From NCBI RefSeq assembly GCF_012927275.1, contig NZ_JABBGG010000001.1, positions 496,001 through 560,000 on the forward strand: 64,000 nucleotides of DNA, given 5' to 3'. The stretch comes from Massilia polaris (GTDB taxonomy: Bacteria; Pseudomonadota; Gammaproteobacteria; Burkholderiales; Burkholderiaceae_D). Shown here one piece after another: positions 40,085-49,112 of this stretch; within the stretch, counting starts at the first letter, position 1, and every line of letters starts with the position of its first letter. The notes under the pieces were generated by a model, which was not told the DNA's origin, did not search any database, and saw only the letters and a list, made by a program, of their open reading frames with translations. A program made the position numbers and the translations under genes.

Positions 40085-40741
40085 GTGACGGAATTGTTCG
40101 AGCTGCTGCGCGACGCCGCGCCCGTGATGCTGACGGGCGCCGGCTACACCCTCGTTTTCGCGATGGCGGCGATGATCGGCGGACTGGCGATCGGCTTTCC
40201 GGTCGCCGTAATGCGCATGGCGTCGCTGGCCGTGGTGCGCTGGCCGGCCTCGCTGTACGTCAGCATGATGCGCGGCACCCCGCTGCTGGTGCAGATCTTC
40301 GTCATCTACTACGGCCTGCCGAGCGTGGGTGTCGAGTTCGATCCGGTGACCGCCGGTGTGCTGGCGCTGTCGCTGAACTCGGGTGCATATCTATCGGAGA
40401 GTTTGCGCGGCGCTATCCAGAGCATCAGCCAGGGCCAGTGGCGCGCCAGCTTCAGCCTCGGGCTCGGCTACTGGCAGACCTTGCACCACATCGTCATGCC
40501 GCAGGCGCTGCGCGTGGCCGTGCCGTCGATGAGCAATACCTTGATCAGCCTGATCAAGGACACCTCGCTGGTCTCGGTGATCACCGTGACGGAACTGATG
40601 CTTGCCACCAAGGAAGTAATCGCCACCACCTTCCAGCCGCTGCCGCTCTACATTGCCGCCGCGGTCATCTACTGGTGCCTCAGCCTGGCCTTCGAAGCGC
40701 TGCAACGCAAGGCCGAGCGCCGCCTCAACCGCGCTCACTGA
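40085..40741 (+). CDS. Polar amino acid ABC transporter permease (HisM/TcyL type)
   Basis: 218 residues with five predicted helices. The cytoplasmic EAA loop ASFSLGLGYWQTLHHIVMPQ lies near residue 120-140, and the signature MMRGTPLLVQIFVIYYGLP is typical of amino-acid ABC permeases. It starts with GTG at 40085, 3 nt after the receptor stop. The next gene is a PAS-GGDEF-EAL protein, so the ATPase subunit is missing from this locus. A shared or distant ATPase must serve it. Confidence 0.9.
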   Translation: MTELFELLRDAAPVMLTGAGYTLVFAMAAMIGGLAIGFPVAVMRMASLAVVRWPASLYVSMMRGTPLLVQIFVIYYGLPSVGVEFDPVTAGVLALSLNSGAYLSESLRGAIQSISQGQWRASFSLGLGYWQTLHHIVMPQALRVAVPSMSNTLISLIKDTSLVSVITVTELMLATKEVIATTFQPLPLYIAAAVIYWCLSLAFEALQRKAERRLNRAH

Positions 40742-40849
40742 TTACTCAATTCAACAAGCGGGATCAATGAACCCTGCTCGACAGGTTCTGCGCGCGCATG
40801 CTAGTCTAACCTTTGCTGCAACAGGGCCTGATGTGCCATGCGAGGTGAA

Positions 40850-43108
40850 ATGGATAACGACCATGATTCGGCGACCGAGGCAAACGAACGGTCACAAGAC
40901 CCTGGCGAACGCGCCCAGCGCGAGCCTGTCCGTTACCCGGACCGGTCCTTTGCCGCCGCGCCGTACGCCTCGCGCGCCGGCATGCTGTTCGTCGATCCCG
41001 CTCCGCATTATCCGCTCGAGCCCGTGGTCGACGTCAGCGGCGTCACGGTAGCACGCCTGCGCCACGAAGAAGTGCAGGGCTATTACAACGAGCTGTATTT
41101 GCTGGCGCCGGTCGGCTACTTCGTCGTCGCCTTCGACCAGACCATCCTGCAGGCGAACCTGGTCGGCGCCGGGATGCTCGGCATCGAGCGCTCCAATACC
41201 CGCGAGCACCGGCTGCGCACGTTCGTCAGTCCGGCCTACCTGTCCGACTTCGACCACTTCTTCAGCGGCGCCATTAACAGCACCACCCCGATCCAGTGCC
41301 GGCTCCAGCTCGGGCAGGGCGCGGGCGAGCTGGTGCAAGTGACGCTGCTTGCCAGTGCCGACGGCAGCGGCCAGGCCTGCCGCGTGGTAGTCGAGCGGGC
41401 CGAAGGCAAGCTGGCCGCGCTGGAACGCAGCGAGGAGCGCTTTCGCCGCATCGTGCACAGCGCCGAGGAAGGCATCTGGGAGATCGACGCGCAGTCGGTC
41501 ACCACCTTCGTCAACCCGAAGATGGCCGCCGTGCTCGGCTACGCGATCGAGGAAATGCTGGACCGGAGGCTGGTCGACTTCATGGACGAGGAGGGGCGCG
41601 CCATCCTCGAGCGGAACATCGCGCGCCGGCAGCAGGGCATCGCCGAGCGCCACGAATTCAAATTCCTGCGCAAGGACGGGCGCGAGGTCTGGACCGCGAT
41701 GTCGACCAACCCGATCTTCGACGCCGCCGGCACCTATCTCGGCGCGCTGGCGCTGGTCACCGATATCACCGACCGCAAGGCATCGACCGAATTGATCTGG
41801 CAGCAGGCCAACTTCGACCAGCTCACCGGGCTGCCGAACCGCCATATGTTCGTGGACCGGCTACGCCAGGAAGCGCGCAAGGCCGACCGCAACGCCGCCT
41901 TCCTCGCGCTGCTGTTCGTCGACCTCGACCACTTCAAGGAAGTCAACGACCGGCACGGGCACGCGGTGGGCGACGCGGTACTGTCGGAAACGGCGCGCCG
42001 CATCGCAGCGTGCGTGCGTTCGACCGACACCCTCGCGCGGCTAGGCGGCGACGAGTTCACGGTGATCCTGTCGGCGCTGGACCATGCGGGCAGTGTCGAG
42101 CGGATCGCGCAGGCGATGATCGCCGCGCTGTCGCTGGCGTTCGAGGTCGGCGGCCAGCGCATTTTTGTCTCGGCCAGTATCGGCATCGCGCTGTATCCGC
42201 CGGACGGGCGCGACCTCGACGAACTGCTCGCGTGCGCCGACCAGGCGATGTACTCGTCCAAGGCCGGCGGGCGCAACCGCTTCAGCTACTTCACGCCGGA
42301 CCTGCAGGAAGCCGCGAAGGCGCGCCAGAGCATGGGCGCCGACATGCGCGCCGCGATCGCCGCGAAGCAGTTCGAGATCCTGTACCAGCCGATCATCTCG
42401 CTCAGTTCGGGCGCGGTGTACAAGGCCGAGGCGCTGCTGCGCTGGCGCCATCCGACGCGCGGGCTGCTCGGGCCTGCGGAGTTCATTCCGTTTGCCGAGT
42501 CGAACGGGCTGATCGTCGAGATTGGCGACTGGGTGTTCCGCGAAGCGGCGCGCCAGGCGCGCGCGTGGCAGGCGGCGATCGATCCCTCGTTCCAGGTCAG
42601 CGTGAACAAGTCGCCGGTGCAGTTCCGGCGCGACGCGGACATGTATGAAGGATGGTTCAAGTATCTGGAGGAGCTGGGGCTGCCGCGCCAGAGCATGGTG
42701 ATCGAGATCACCGAGAGCATCCTGATGCAGGGCGCCGACCAGGTGCTGGAGCGGCTGAAGCACTACCGCGCGATGGGCCTGCAGGTGGCGCTGGACGATT
42801 TTGGGACGGGGTATTCGTCGCTGTCGCACCTGAAGCGCTTCGATATCGACTATGTGAAGATCGACCAGTCGTTCGTGTCGCAGCTGGAGATCGATGACGG
42901 CGACCTGGCGCTGTGCGAGGCGATCATCGTGATGGCGCACAAGCTCGGCTTGAAGGTGGTGGCCGAAGGTGTCGAGACGCCGGGGCAGCGGGAATTGCTG
43001 GTCGATGCGGGCTGCGATTACGCGCAAGGATATATGTTCGCGCACCCGATGCCGGCGGCGGAATTTGCGGTGATGGCGCACGAGTCGCGCAGGCGAATCG
43101 GCGGATGA
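40850..43108 (+). CDS. PAS-GGDEF-EAL cyclic-di-GMP signalling protein
   Basis: About 752 residues, no membrane segment. A first PAS (YLLAPVGYFVVAFDQTILQA) is followed by a second (RIVHSAEEGIWEIDAQSVTT). The GGDEF domain has RLGGDEFTVIL and DLDHFKEVND, so cyclase activity is likely. The EAL domain is intact: EALLRWRHP, VSVNKSP, VIEITES, LDDFGTGYSSL, VKIDQSF and VAEGVE with the later QGYMFA. Both synthesis and hydrolysis of cyclic-di-GMP are therefore possible, set by the PAS input. ATG 40850 (GAGGTGA just before it) is preferred; ATG 40838 is an alternative. Confidence 0.93.
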   Translation: MDNDHDSATEANERSQDPGERAQREPVRYPDRSFAAAPYASRAGMLFVDPAPHYPLEPVVDVSGVTVARLRHEEVQGYYNELYLLAPVGYFVVAFDQTILQANLVGAGMLGIERSNTREHRLRTFVSPAYLSDFDHFFSGAINSTTPIQCRLQLGQGAGELVQVTLLASADGSGQACRVVVERAEGKLAALERSEERFRRIVHSAEEGIWEIDAQSVTTFVNPKMAAVLGYAIEEMLDRRLVDFMDEEGRAILERNIARRQQGIAERHEFKFLRKDGREVWTAMSTNPIFDAAGTYLGALALVTDITDRKASTELIWQQANFDQLTGLPNRHMFVDRLRQEARKADRNAAFLALLFVDLDHFKEVNDRHGHAVGDAVLSETARRIAACVRSTDTLARLGGDEFTVILSALDHAGSVERIAQAMIAALSLAFEVGGQRIFVSASIGIALYPPDGRDLDELLACADQAMYSSKAGGRNRFSYFTPDLQEAAKARQSMGADMRAAIAAKQFEILYQPIISLSSGAVYKAEALLRWRHPTRGLLGPAEFIPFAESNGLIVEIGDWVFREAARQARAWQAAIDPSFQVSVNKSPVQFRRDADMYEGWFKYLEELGLPRQSMVIEITESILMQGADQVLERLKHYRAMGLQVALDDFGTGYSSLSHLKRFDIDYVKIDQSFVSQLEIDDGDLALCEAIIVMAHKLGLKVVAEGVETPGQRELLVDAGCDYAQGYMFAHPMPAAEFAVMAHESRRRIGG

Positions 43109-43117
43109 TCCCCACAG

Positions 43118-43148
43118 CGGCGGATAAGGGTGAAACCCGCATCCGCCG
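43118..43148. terminator. Hairpin between convergent genes
   Basis: An 8-bp stem CGGCGGAT/ATCCGCCG encloses a second small stem GGGT/ACCC. It fills the 45-nt gap between the PAS-GGDEF-EAL stop and the hydrolase stop, so it could end both transcripts. There is no T-tract, so it would need Rho or act weakly. Confidence 0.5.
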
Positions 43149-43153
43149 AATAC

Positions 43154-44092
43154 CTATGGTTTTGGCGCAATCCCCAGCCCGCCAAGGAAGGCGCGAATTT
43201 TCTCGTACGCTCCAAGCTGCTGCTCCGCGGTGAACCCGCCATGCCCGCCGCCCGTGATCGTCATGAGCTCGTTCTTCACCCCGGCCTTGTCCAGCGCCTT
43301 GTGCAAGCGCGTCGCGTGCGCATACGGCACCAGCGGATCGGCGTCGCCATGAATGGTCAGCACGGCCGGCCCGCCGGCGCGTACATGGCTTAAAGGCGAC
43401 AGCTGCGCCGCCAGCGCCATCCGCCCCGGCATGCTGCCGAACCAGGCCACCGCATACGAGCGAATGTTCGGACCTTGCAGCATGTCCGCCAGATCGGTGA
43501 TCCCGTACCAGTTGACCACCGCCGCCACCTTCGGCGCAGCGTTGACATACGGCCCGCTCCACGCAGGCTCGTTGGCCGCGCACTGGTTGGTCATCTCCGA
43601 GTCAGGCTTGATCAGCCCTGTGGTGAGCGCCAGCTGGCCGCCCGCCGAGGTGCCGGTGACAACCACCTTGCCCAAATCGAAGTTGTAGCGCTTGGCATTG
43701 CGTCCCACCCACTGCAGCGCGCACAGCGCATCTTCCACCGCGGCCGGCGCCAGCGCCGTCTTCGCCAGCCGGTACTCGATGTTCACGACCGCGAAGCCCA
43801 TCTGCATGTAGGGCAGGGCAGTCAGCGCCGCGCCTTCGCGCGAACCGAATACCCAGCCGCCGCCATGGATGTTGACCAGCACAGGCAGCGGCGCAACCGG
43901 CTTGGCGGACGGCACGTAGACGTCCAGCTTCAGGTCACGTCCGCTGACGCTCGCATAGGTCTGGCCAGCATGCACGTCCCACCCGTGATCGAGCAGGACC
44001 GCGGTGCGAAAGCCGTCATCGGCAGCCAGCGCAGGGACGGCGCACACGCCGATAAGCATCGCCGCGAACCGGCGCGCAAAGAGGGTCGACAT
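43154..44092 (-). CDS. Exported alpha/beta hydrolase (carboxylesterase-like)
   Basis: 312 residues. A signal peptide (STLFARRFAAMLIGVCAVPALA) indicates periplasmic or secreted location. The oxyanion loop VNIHGGGWVFGSREG is of the hormone-sensitive-lipase type. The nucleophile lies in VVTGTSAGGQLALTT, the acid in DADPLVP and the base in TGGGHGGF. Enzymes of this group split short-chain esters, for example BD-FAE-type feruloyl/acetyl esterases. The ATG at 44092 follows the ETF-QO stop by 10 nt, so the two may be co-transcribed; functional linkage is not evident. Confidence 0.85.
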   Translation of the reverse strand: MSTLFARRFAAMLIGVCAVPALAADDGFRTAVLLDHGWDVHAGQTYASVSGRDLKLDVYVPSAKPVAPLPVLVNIHGGGWVFGSREGAALTALPYMQMGFAVVNIEYRLAKTALAPAAVEDALCALQWVGRNAKRYNFDLGKVVVTGTSAGGQLALTTGLIKPDSEMTNQCAANEPAWSGPYVNAAPKVAAVVNWYGITDLADMLQGPNIRSYAVAWFGSMPGRMALAAQLSPLSHVRAGGPAVLTIHGDADPLVPYAHATRLHKALDKAGVKNELMTITGGGHGGFTAEQQLGAYEKIRAFLGGLGIAPKP

Positions 44093-44102
44093 GGCCACCC
44101 GC

Positions 44103-45779
44103 TTACATGTTCGGATAGTTAGGGCCGCCGCCGCCTTCTGGCGTGACCCACACGATGTTCTGTGTCGGATCCTTGATGTCGCAGGTCTTGCAGTGCACGC
44201 AATTCTGCGCGTTGATCTGCAGGCGGTCCTGGCCTTCGTCGGTCTTGACGAATTCGTAGACGCCCGCAGGGCAGTAGCGCGCTTCCGGACCGGCGTACTT
44301 CGCCAGGTTGACGCTGACCGGGATATCGGCATTCTTCAGCGTCAGGTGCACCGGCTGGTCTTCCGCGTGGTTGGTGTTCGAGATGAACACCGACGACAGG
44401 CGGTCGAAGGTCAGCTTGTTATCCGGCTTCGGGTACACGATCGGCGCGTAATTCGCGGCCGGCTTCAGGCACTCGTGGTCGCCGTAGTTGCGGTGCAAGG
44501 TCCACGGCGCCTTCCCGCGGAACAGGATCTGGTCGATACCCGTCATGATCGAGCCGAGATACAGGCCCTTGGACAGCCATGGCTTGACGTTGCGCGCCAC
44601 GTGCAGTTCGTCGTGCAGCCACGACTTCTCGAACGCGGCCGGGTAGGTCGACAGCTCGTCGTACTGGCGCTGTTCGCCGAGTGCCGCGAACACCGATTCA
44701 GCGGCCAGCATGCCGGACTTGATCGCGGCGTGGCTGCCTTTGATGCGGCTCATGTTCAGGAAGCCGGCGTCGCAGCCGATCAGCGCGCCGCCCGGGAACA
44801 CCAGTTTCGGCAGCGACTGCAGGCCGCCCGCGGTGATCGCGCGCGCGCCGTACGAGATGCGCTTGGCGCCTTCGAAGAAGGTGCGGATTTCAGGGTGCGT
44901 TTTGTAACGCTGGAATTCCTCGTACGGCGACAGGTACGGGTTCTCGTACGACAGGCCGATCACGTAGCCGACCACGACCTGGTTGTTCTCAAGGTGGTAC
45001 AGGAAGGAGCCGCCGTAGGTGTCCGACTTGAGCGGCCAGCCGGTGGTGTGGATGACGAGGCCCGGCTTGTGCTTGGCCGGGTCGATTTCCCACAGTTCCT
45101 TGATGCCGATGCTGTACGACTGCGGGTCCTTGCCTTCGTCGAGCTTGTATTTGGAAATCAGCTGCTTGCCGAGGTGGCCGCGCGAACCTTCCGCGAACAG
45201 CGTGTACTTGGCGTGCAGTTCCATGCCGAGCTGGAAGTCGCCCTTCGGATTGCCGTGGTGGTCGACGCCCATGTTGCCGGTAGCGACGCCCTTGACCGAG
45301 CCGTCGTCGTTGTACAGGATTTCGGCGGCCGCGAAGCCAGGGAAGATCTCGACGCCCATCGCCTCGGCCTGCTGTCCCAGCCAGCGCACCACGTTACCGA
45401 GCGAGATCACGTAGTTGCCGTGGTTCTCGAAGCAGGCCGGGACCATGAAGCCAGGGGTCTGGTAGGCCTTCTTCTCGGTAAGGAACAGCACGCGGTCTTC
45501 GGTCACTTCGGTGTTCAGGGGCGCGCCCAGCTCTTTCCAGTTCGGGATAAGCTCGGTCAGCGCGCGCGGGTCCATCACGGCGCCCGACAAAATATGGGCG
45601 CCAAGCTCGCCGCCTTTTTCCAGCACGCAGACGCCGACTTCCTTGCCTTGTTCGGCCGCCAGCTGTTTGATTTTGATTGCCGCGGACAAGCCTGCCGGGC
45701 CGCCGCCGACGATCACGACGTCGTACTCCATCGCTTCGCGTGGGCCGTATTGTTCGATAAGGTTGATAGGCTCTGTCAT
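44103..45779 (-). CDS. Electron transfer flavoprotein-ubiquinone oxidoreductase
   Basis: 558 residues, the normal bacterial ETF-QO size. It moves electrons from ETF (reduced by acyl-CoA dehydrogenases) to ubiquinone at the inner membrane. The FAD motif DVVIVGGGPAGLSAAIKIKQ is near residue 20. The C-terminal 4Fe-4S domain has its cysteines in RYCPAGVYEF and in NCVHCKTCDIKDP. The etfA and etfB partners are not in the window. It is divergent from the SDR gene at 45943 with a 163-nt shared promoter region. Confidence 0.95.
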   Translation of the reverse strand: MTEPINLIEQYGPREAMEYDVVIVGGGPAGLSAAIKIKQLAAEQGKEVGVCVLEKGGELGAHILSGAVMDPRALTELIPNWKELGAPLNTEVTEDRVLFLTEKKAYQTPGFMVPACFENHGNYVISLGNVVRWLGQQAEAMGVEIFPGFAAAEILYNDDGSVKGVATGNMGVDHHGNPKGDFQLGMELHAKYTLFAEGSRGHLGKQLISKYKLDEGKDPQSYSIGIKELWEIDPAKHKPGLVIHTTGWPLKSDTYGGSFLYHLENNQVVVGYVIGLSYENPYLSPYEEFQRYKTHPEIRTFFEGAKRISYGARAITAGGLQSLPKLVFPGGALIGCDAGFLNMSRIKGSHAAIKSGMLAAESVFAALGEQRQYDELSTYPAAFEKSWLHDELHVARNVKPWLSKGLYLGSIMTGIDQILFRGKAPWTLHRNYGDHECLKPAANYAPIVYPKPDNKLTFDRLSSVFISNTNHAEDQPVHLTLKNADIPVSVNLAKYAGPEARYCPAGVYEFVKTDEGQDRLQINAQNCVHCKTCDIKDPTQNIVWVTPEGGGGPNYPNM

Positions 45780-45942
45780 GGTCTGATCAAGGGTAGAAAA
45801 AATTTAAGCACGAGTGTGCGGCTTTTTGGTGAGGATTGCAACGTTGGCGGCATTTTACGGGGTTTATTAGACGCAGTAATCTAATCCTGATAATTTGTGT
45901 AATGATTATGCTTTCAAAAAAACATCCGACAGGGAGCAAGTC

Positions 45943-46719
45943 GTGGGCATCGAAGTAAATTTTGAAGGAAAAATTGCACTTGTCACCGGTGCCTCGAGTG
46001 GCCTCGGTGCGCGCTTCGCCAAGGCGCTGGCCGGGGCAGGAGCGCAGGTCGTACTGGCTTCGCGCCGGGGCGACCGGCTCAAGGAACTGCGCGCCGAGAT
46101 CGAAGCCGATGGCGGCGCCGCCCACGTCGTGACGCTCGATGTGACCGACCTCGCCAGCATCAAATCGGCGCTGGCGCACGCTGAAACGGAAGCCGGCCCG
46201 ATCGACATCCTGGTCAATAATTCAGGCGTCTCAACCACCCAGCGCCTGCTCGATGTCACGCCCGAAGACTATTCCTATGTGATGGACACCAACCTGCGCG
46301 GATCGTTCTTCGTCGCGCAGCAGGCGGCCAAGCGCATGATCCAGCGCGCCAAGGGCGACCCGAAAAAGCAGCACCGCATCATCAACATCGCGTCTGTGGC
46401 TGGGCTGCGGGTGCTGCCGCAGATCGGCGTGTATTGCATGAGCAAAGCCGGCGTGGTCCAGATGACCAAGGCGATGGCGGTGGAATGGGGCAAGTACAAC
46501 ATCAATGTGAATGCGATCTGCCCAGGCTATATCTCGACCGAGATCAACGAGGAATATTTCGCCACCGAGCAGGGCAAGAAGCTGATCGACATGCTGCCGC
46601 GCAAGCGTCCGGGCAAGCCGGAAGACCTCGACGGCCTGCTGCTGTTGCTGGCTGCCGAAGAATCGCACTTCATCAACGGCGCGATCATCACCGCCGACGA
46701 CGGCATGATGGCGCAATGA
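45943..46719 (+). CDS. SDR-family oxidoreductase (FabG-like 3-oxoacyl reductase)
   Basis: 258 residues. NAD(P) motif VTGASSGLGARFA, NNSG, the catalytic Ser in INIASVAGLR and YxxxK in VYCMSKAG. It is a classical short-chain dehydrogenase. Divergent ETF-QO and the following thioesterase suggest a role in fatty-acid or aromatic acyl-CoA metabolism. The start is GTG at 45943 with GGGAGC 6 nt upstream; an upstream in-frame start near 45895 has no ribosome site. It overlaps the thioesterase start by 4 nt (ATGA). Confidence 0.87.
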   Translation: MGIEVNFEGKIALVTGASSGLGARFAKALAGAGAQVVLASRRGDRLKELRAEIEADGGAAHVVTLDVTDLASIKSALAHAETEAGPIDILVNNSGVSTTQRLLDVTPEDYSYVMDTNLRGSFFVAQQAAKRMIQRAKGDPKKQHRIINIASVAGLRVLPQIGVYCMSKAGVVQMTKAMAVEWGKYNINVNAICPGYISTEINEEYFATEQGKKLIDMLPRKRPGKPEDLDGLLLLLAAEESHFINGAIITADDGMMAQ

Positions 46720-47135
46720 CGCGCAAGCTCGTTCACACGATGCGGATGCCGATCCGCTGGGGCGACATGGACGCGATGGGCCATGTGAACAACACCGTGT
46801 ACTTCCGCTATATCGAGCAGGCGCGCATTTCGTGGTTCGACGAGATCGCGTGCACGCCGAATCCGGAAGGCGAAGGGCCGGTGATCGTCAATGCGCACTG
46901 TTCGTTCATCAAGCAGCTGAAGTATCCGGGCGAGATCGAGGTGGCCACCCTGGTGGGTCCGCCAGGCCGGTCGAGCTTCGAGATGCATCACGAGATCCGG
47001 CTGGTCGGCGCGGACGGGCAGGCGGGTGCGCTGCATTCGGAAGGCGGCGCCAAAGTCGTCTGGGTTAATTACCCGGCCGAGAAATCGGCGCCGCTGCCGG
47101 CTGGCTTGCGGGAGCTTCTCGGAAGCGAGTCCTAA
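46716..47135 (+). CDS. Acyl-CoA thioesterase, YbgC/4-hydroxybenzoyl-CoA type hotdog
   Basis: 139 residues in the hotdog fold. The active-site segment IRWGDMDAMGHVNNTVYFRY contains the catalytic Asp and the His-Val-Asn-Asn motif of the 4HBT family. It hydrolyses acyl-CoA or acyl-ACP thioesters, perhaps those made by the paired SDR. Start codon overlaps the SDR stop, so expression is coupled. Confidence 0.88.
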   Translation: MTRKLVHTMRMPIRWGDMDAMGHVNNTVYFRYIEQARISWFDEIACTPNPEGEGPVIVNAHCSFIKQLKYPGEIEVATLVGPPGRSSFEMHHEIRLVGADGQAGALHSEGGAKVVWVNYPAEKSAPLPAGLRELLGSES

Positions 47136-47228
47136 CGGCTCTCCGGCGGTGCCAGCACGGTATCCCTAAAGCGTATTGGATTTAATCCTGCCGTCGTGCG
47201 AGAATTGTTTCGTACCAACGGTGGCGGT

Positions 47229-48800
47229 ATGAATAAATCGACGGCAATAGCCTTGACCATGCTGGTTGGCATCCTCGCGGTGGGCGTACCAGTCTGGCTT
47301 GCAGTTGAAGAATCAGGACGCCAGGGGCTGGCAGCTGAGACCGCGCGTGCCCTTAGTTACGCACGGGAAATCATGCGGCGTTCCGATGCCACGGTGGAAC
47401 AGGTGAACAGCGGCATTGCTAACCTCGAACGTACACCCGCCGGCGAACAATGTTCCGACGAAAACCTGGCACGAATGCGGCAGATCGACCTGGAGTCCAC
47501 CTATATCCAGGCAGTCGGCTATCTGGACGAAGGGCGCATCGTGTGCTCTTCGCTTGGCCGCGACAGCAAAGACATGGTGCTTGGACCGCCGGATTTCGTG
47601 ACGCCGATCGGGGCAGTTATCTATAAGGACGTCCGGTTCTCCTTCGCTCAAAAAGAAACATTCGTCGCATTCGGGCGCAATGATTACGTCGCCATCATCC
47701 ATCGGGGCCAACCGATCGATATCACGACCACCGAAATCGATGTGTCCCTCGCTGTCTTCTCGCTGTCGGATTCGGCGCCACTGACTTCGCGCGGCTTCAT
47801 CAGTCCCGACTGGGTCAAACGATTAGGCGCACGAACGGAAATAACGTTCGTGGAAAGCGGGTATGTCGTGGCTGTCATGAAGTCGGCGCGCTTCCGAACC
47901 ATTACCTTGGCCGCTGTCCCGATTGAATACCTCAATTCGCGTACGCGGGAGGCGGCGTGGCGGCTGGTGCCGGTCGGTGTTATTGCAGGCGGCGTGCTTG
48001 CGGCGGCGGTATTCATGCTCGCAAGCATTCAGCTTGCCATCCCAGCCGCAATAAAGACAGGGCTGAAACGGGGCGAGTTCTTCCTTCATTACCAGCCTCT
48101 CGTGGACCTGCAAACGGGGCAATGGGTTGGCGCCGAGGCCCTCGTGCGCTGGCAGCGGGCAGAAGGGGAACTGGTCCAGCCCGATTTTTTCGTTCCCCTT
48201 GCCGAAGAAAATGGCATCATCGGCCTGCTGACGCATCAGGTGTTTGAGCTCGTCGCGCGCGATACCGGCACGTTCCTGAGCCGCCATCCGGAATTTCACA
48301 TCGCCATCAACTTGTCCGCTGCCGATATGCAGTCCCCCGAGCTGCCTGGCCAGCTCGACCGTTTGCTGAAAACGACGGGTGCGACCACCCGCAACGTCAT
48401 CGTCGAGATAACCGAACGCAGCCTGTTTAACCCGGCCCTGGCGCGCCGCGTGACGCATGACATCCGCGCCTTGGGATACGGCATCGCCATCGACGACTTC
48501 GGGACTGGCTATTCAAGCTTGTCCTACCTTGAGACGCTCGAGGTCGACTATCTGAAGATCGACAAGAGCTTCGTCGATGCGATTGCCACCGACGCGCCGA
48601 CCAGCCATGTGGTCCAGCACATCATTGAAATGGCCAAGAGCCTGAAGCTGCGCATGATCGCCGAAGGCGTGGGGACGGAGGCGCAGGCCGAATTCCTGCG
48701 GCAGCGCGGCGTCGAGTTCGGGCAGGGATGGCTGTTCGGAAAGGCGATGCCGTTCGCGGAACTGGAGCGGCGGATGGCGGAGCTTGCGATGAGGGATTGA
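47229..48800 (+). CDS. CSS-motif EAL cyclic-di-GMP phosphodiesterase, membrane bound
   Basis: 523 residues. Helices near residues 6-27 and 246-267 bracket a periplasmic sensor of the CSS type, with Cys in GEQCSDENLARMR and in RIVCSSLGRD. Enzymes of this class (YjcC, PdeC) are switched on by reduction or cleavage of that disulfide. The EAL domain is intact: EALVRWQRA, IAINLSA, VIVEITE, IDDFGTGYSSL and LKIDKSF. The AEGVE site reads AEGVG, changing the second Glu, which is not the catalytic one. The ATG at 47229 has GGTGG upstream. It is the last gene before the aryl polyene cluster. Confidence 0.9.
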   Translation: MNKSTAIALTMLVGILAVGVPVWLAVEESGRQGLAAETARALSYAREIMRRSDATVEQVNSGIANLERTPAGEQCSDENLARMRQIDLESTYIQAVGYLDEGRIVCSSLGRDSKDMVLGPPDFVTPIGAVIYKDVRFSFAQKETFVAFGRNDYVAIIHRGQPIDITTTEIDVSLAVFSLSDSAPLTSRGFISPDWVKRLGARTEITFVESGYVVAVMKSARFRTITLAAVPIEYLNSRTREAAWRLVPVGVIAGGVLAAAVFMLASIQLAIPAAIKTGLKRGEFFLHYQPLVDLQTGQWVGAEALVRWQRAEGELVQPDFFVPLAEENGIIGLLTHQVFELVARDTGTFLSRHPEFHIAINLSAADMQSPELPGQLDRLLKTTGATTRNVIVEITERSLFNPALARRVTHDIRALGYGIAIDDFGTGYSSLSYLETLEVDYLKIDKSFVDAIATDAPTSHVVQHIIEMAKSLKLRMIAEGVGTEAQAEFLRQRGVEFGQGWLFGKAMPFAELERRMAELAMRD

Positions 48801-49112
48801 TTCGCTGCGACCAGAAAAAAGGTTTTATTCTAAAATTACAATTCGTGAGTCTTTCGCTCCCGTTTATCTGCTAATTTACGATAATTCGCCAGGGCCTATG
48901 GAACTGTCCCGCAGGTAATGGCTCCTAAACGCTTCGGCTCCCATTCAATCCGCTTTCCTCGCAACCGGTGTCCGGCGCCGTGGGGTGTGACATCCAAGCC
49001 TCGACAATCTCATCGTTTGTTGTTTTTCATTAATACCTCGCGCTAGGTTTCCCATAACCAACAGTTTATAATTCCGCGGATATCTATTTGTTACTACTCA
49101 GGAAACCCCAGG
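48801..49112 (+). promoter_or_regulatory. Promoter region of the aryl polyene operon
   Basis: A 312-nt AT-rich gap before the first biosynthetic gene. A perfect -10 hexamer TATAAT lies at 49067-49072, 41 nt before the ATG at 49113; the corresponding -35 position (about 49044-49049) reads TAGGTT, a poor match, which suggests an activator-dependent promoter. A GC-rich stretch at about 48950-49000 separates it from the upstream gene. No open frame or RNA structure was recognised here. Confidence 0.5.

Noticed and set aside
44093-44332. N-terminal extension of the alpha/beta hydrolase into the ETF-QO gene
   Set aside because: The signal peptide starts at 44092, and the extension is out of frame with the ETF-QO coding sequence.
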